This document shows positions 62,199 through 64,000 of a stretch of 64,000 nt of DNA, piece by piece (within the stretch, counting starts at the first letter, position 1; every line of letters starts with the position of its first letter). The stretch covers positions 11,056 to 75,055 of the forward strand of contig NZ_JNIW01000018.1 in the NCBI RefSeq assembly GCF_000701425.1, in the 5' to 3' direction. The position numbers were made by a program, and so were the translations under genes. The DNA is from Deinococcus frigens DSM 12807 (GTDB lineage Bacteria > Deinococcota > Deinococci > Deinococcales > Deinococcaceae). Below the pieces are notes generated by a model. That model made no database searches, was not told the DNA's origin, and saw nothing but the letters and a program-made list of their open reading frames with translations.

Positions 62199-62229
62199 GC
62201 CCGACCCCACCACGGGCAAAAGCCGAAGC
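62199..62229 (+). repeat. 31-bp array repeat, copy R3
   Basis: Lies between the two vapBC modules, 8 nt before the vapC stop of module 3. 748 bp from R2. Core CCACCACGGGCAAAAGCCGA. Confidence 0.7.
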
Positions 62230-62236
62230 TGTGGCT

Positions 62237-62638
62237 CTAAACCTGTACGAGTGTCACCGGAATATATGCGGCATACCGGGCAAAATCCCTATCTTTGGTC
62301 AGGATTGGTAGTCCCCAAGCAACGCTACAGGCGCAGAGCAGATAATCCGTGCTGCTCCCCTGAACGCCGTGGCTGCGGCACAGATAGAAGAACTCGGCAG
62401 CCCGCTCGTACTCTGCTTGCATGGGCGGACGTTCTGGAAAGGCGGCCAGCGCCCCACGCAGGCGGTCAAATTGGGCGCGGTCACGGCAGCCCTGAAGTGC
62501 TTCCTGCCGAATACAACCCAGCATCTGCACCCGACTTTCCCGGATCAATTCGGCCAGGAGAAGCGCTTCAGGGGACAGCTCACCGCTCCGTTTCCTCAGC
62601 CCCTCTGACCAGACATCGCTATCCACAATGATCTTCAA
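62237..62638 (-). CDS. VapC-like PIN-domain toxin (module 3)
   Basis: A 133-aa PIN RNase: KIIVDSDVWSEGLRKRSG, FYLCRSHGVQGSSTDYLLCACSVAWGLPILTKDRDFARYA. PIN acidic residues are present. Overlaps its antitoxin by 4 bp (ATGA). Confidence 0.86.
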   Translation of the reverse strand: MKIIVDSDVWSEGLRKRSGELSPEALLLAELIRESRVQMLGCIRQEALQGCRDRAQFDRLRGALAAFPERPPMQAEYERAAEFFYLCRSHGVQGSSTDYLLCACSVAWGLPILTKDRDFARYAAYIPVTLVQV

Positions 62639-62835
62639 GAGCGTTTGCGCTGGGCGCGCATCTCCTCCTCGCTGTCCATGTCGAGGGTGCCGAAGAGGTC
62701 AAGGATTTTGAGCTGTTCGCGGTGCTGGATGTATTCAGTCAGCGCCTCATTCACCGTTTCGCGCTTGGTACGTTTGCCGCCCACTTCCAGAGCGCGTTCC
62801 AGCAGTTGTGGGTCAATCTGAAGGTTCGTCGCCAT
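62635..62835 (-). CDS. VapB-like antitoxin (module 3)
   Basis: A 66-aa type II VapB: NLQIDPQLLERALEVGGKRTKRETVNEALTEYI is a ribbon-helix-helix; the charged C-terminus binds the toxin. TAGACT (62842-62847, minus) is 6 nt before the ATG. Confidence 0.85.
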   Translation of the reverse strand: MATNLQIDPQLLERALEVGGKRTKRETVNEALTEYIQHREQLKILDLFGTLDMDSEEEMRAQRKRS

Positions 62836-62910
62836 GCCCCAAGTCTACATACAGGCGTGTGTAAGATTGTGCTTGAGCGGCTGCACCCAGCCCCCCAACC
62901 CCATCCTCCA

Positions 62911-62941
62911 ACTCGCCCCCACCACGGGCAAAAGCCGATTC
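62911..62941 (+). repeat. 31-bp array repeat, copy R4
   Basis: Between module 3 and module 4. 712 bp from R3, 26 of 31 positions identical to it. Same orientation as R1-R3 although module 3 points left and module 4 right. Confidence 0.7.
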
Positions 62942-62996
62942 AAAGCAGAAAGTCAAAATCCTGCTGCCCACCCAGTATGCATGTTAGTGTGCATCT

Positions 62997-63239
62997 ATGA
63001 CATACGATACGACACAGCGCATCACGGCCAGCCTGCCGCCCCATCTTGCCACCTTTATTGACGACTACCAGCAGCGCACCGGCACCAGCAAGAGCGAAAT
63101 CATTGCCCTGGGTCTGCGGGCCTTGCAGGAACAGCTACTGGCCGAGGAATACGCCGAATACGCCCGCTCTGGCGAGTTTGTAGACCTTGAAACGGGCGAA
63201 GGGCTGGAAGCGGGCAAGGGTGAAAAGCTGTGGCAATAG
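62997..63239 (+). CDS. MazE-like/ribbon-helix-helix antitoxin (module 4)
   Basis: An 80-aa RHH antitoxin (TQRITASLPPHLATFIDDYQQR...SKSEIIALGLRALQEQL), related to the one at 60846 with shared LLAEEYAEYAR. TAGTGT (62985-62990) is 6 nt before the ATG, inside an ATGCA...TGCAT inverted repeat that may be the operator. Overlaps the toxin by 10 bp, exactly as in module 1. Confidence 0.84.
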   Translation: MTYDTTQRITASLPPHLATFIDDYQQRTGTSKSEIIALGLRALQEQLLAEEYAEYARSGEFVDLETGEGLEAGKGEKLWQ

Positions 63240-63577
63240 GGCTGATCCGGCGCGGCGACATCTTTCTGGTGGACTTCTCGCCCGCCCGCAACAATGAGGC
63301 CAACTTCACCCGGCCTGCGGTGGTGGTCACAAACAATGCCTCTAACGCGCAGAACGTTGTGATTACGGTGGTGCCGCTGACCAGCAACATCGAGCGGGTC
63401 TACAGCTTTCAATTGCTGCTGCCCAACGAGCGCACCGATCTGGACGCCGACAGCAAGGCGCAGGTGGAGCAGCTCCGTAGTGTGGCGCTCAGCCGGGTAC
63501 TGCGCCGTCTGGGCCATGTTCCCGAAGATTTGATGCGCGAACTGGACGGCAGAATCCGGCTGCATCTGGCCCTGTAA
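63230..63577 (+). CDS. MazF/PemK-like toxin (module 4)
   Basis: A 115-aa MazF paralogue of the toxin at 61091: same length, same overlap and identical last 23 residues. IRRGDIFLVDFSPAR...TRPAVVVTNN. The TAA stop directly abuts repeat element B3. Confidence 0.88.
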   Translation: MAIGLIRRGDIFLVDFSPARNNEANFTRPAVVVTNNASNAQNVVITVVPLTSNIERVYSFQLLLPNERTDLDADSKAQVEQLRSVALSRVLRRLGHVPEDLMRELDGRIRLHLAL

Positions 63578-63660
63578 TACGGATTCCGATTGAATCGTTT
63601 GCAAAAACGATGGAAATCCGAGCAGAGCGAGTAGGAAAGAATACGGGTTCTGCGGTATGG
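63578..63660. repeat. Small inverted-repeat element, family B copy 3 (truncated)
   Basis: About 75 bp match the right half of copy B1 in inverted orientation (TACGGATTCCG, ATCGTTTGCAAAAACGAT hairpin, AATCCGAGC, ACGGGTTC), then similarity stops at about 63652-63660, where the insertion sequence begins. Interpreted as a B element cut by IS insertion. Confidence 0.6.
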
Positions 63661-63671
63661 ATTAACCCCGT

Positions 63672-64000
63672 TTAGGGCTTGGTGAGATTGTGGGCAATGA
63701 CGGCCAGGACGACGCGCAACCGCAATGAGGCCAGCGTTTTGGTCTGAACAGACCGAATCCCCTCAGCAACAAGTTGCGAGAACACCGTTTCAATGCGTTT
63801 TCGTAATTTCGGATGGCGGTCTGGCCGCCATCCGGTGTCGTATCGGGAGTTGACTTTGGGCGGGTAGATGTAGCCCACGCAGCAGTACCCCTTGTCGCCC
63901 ACGATTTTTGGCCCGTCGAAGTCGGGCCATCGGCGGTTGAGCTCGTAACTCACCGTGGTGTCGTGCAGATTGGCGGGCCTGATCAGATACTGCGCGATCT
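63672..64000 (-). mobile_element. Insertion sequence transposase, C-terminal part (continues beyond window)
   Basis: A DDE-type transposase fragment, open to the window edge: YLIRPANLHDTTVSYEL, then KIVGDKGYCCVGYIYPP and the C-terminal LRKRIETVFSQLVAEG, which contains the catalytic glutamate. The GDKGY and RKRIETVFSQL motifs look like IS982 or IS5-related families; the assignment is tentative. The left IS end is near 63655-63671 (TTAACCCCGTTTAGGGC). Confidence 0.75.

Noticed and set aside
60734..62941. The four 31-bp repeats as a CRISPR array
   Set aside because: Spacing of more than 700 bp with complete genes between copies excludes CRISPR.

Overview
The window is a GC-rich bacterial chromosome segment and most likely comes from a Deinococcus. 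I judge this from protein content and from promoter style, because more than twenty genes have a TANNNT -10 hexamer only 5-8 nt before the start codon, the arrangement known for the abundant leaderless mRNAs of Deinococcus. The gene order is mostly housekeeping. I see no CRISPR array, prophage, tRNA or rRNA gene.

Layout. 0-8.9 kb: accD/accA, cutA, dnaG, gltA, tsaB and an SDR. 9-14.6 kb: a large secreted subtilase, a Nif3-like/kinase pair and a class V aminotransferase. 14.6-17.2 kb: a lower-GC orphan gene for an SF2 helicase fused to an HNH nuclease, a candidate defence gene. 17.2-20.9 kb: valS with an upstream NUDIX gene under one T-box leader; valS carries an internal low-GC patch. 21-29 kb: hydrolase, two MFS transporters, CoA-disulfide reductase, a HigBA-like toxin-antitoxin pair and scattered amino-acid ABC parts. 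29-32.3 kb: a TAXI-type TRAP transporter. 32-44 kb: AI-2E-family protein, M29 peptidase, fba, a LysN-like aminotransferase, MazG-like, murI, rph and dusA. 44-50 kb: lipoprotein, Fur-family regulator, a DUF3618/holin-X-like membrane pair and crtB. 50-52.6 kb: SAM-I riboswitch, metY and metX. 52.8-58.4 kb: a DtxR-family regulator, then a six-gene operon of ECF sigma factor, anti-sigma candidate, RseB-like protein, DUF1800, Tat-exported DUF1501 and a CxxCH/EF-hand protein. 58.5-60.7 kb: LacI-type regulator and dinB.

60.7-63.6 kb is the most unusual region. Four complete toxin-antitoxin modules (mazEF-like, vapBC, vapBC, mazEF-like) are separated by four copies of a 31-bp repeat. All copies lie in the same orientation, spaced 712-748 bp, although the genes do not all point the same way. 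This looks like a cassette array built from toxin-antitoxin modules. Its right side ends in a truncated small repeat element and the start of an insertion sequence.

Two families of small non-autonomous elements are present: family A (127-148 bp, TAGAGCA ends) and family B (134 bp, TACGGA ends). Both are bounded by TA, contain a covarying hairpin, and lie at gene 3' ends, in places touching or forming the stop codon.

The regulatory RNAs link gene groups to amino-acid supply: the T-box governs NUDIX-valS, and the SAM-I element governs the homoserine-to-homocysteine pair metY-metX.
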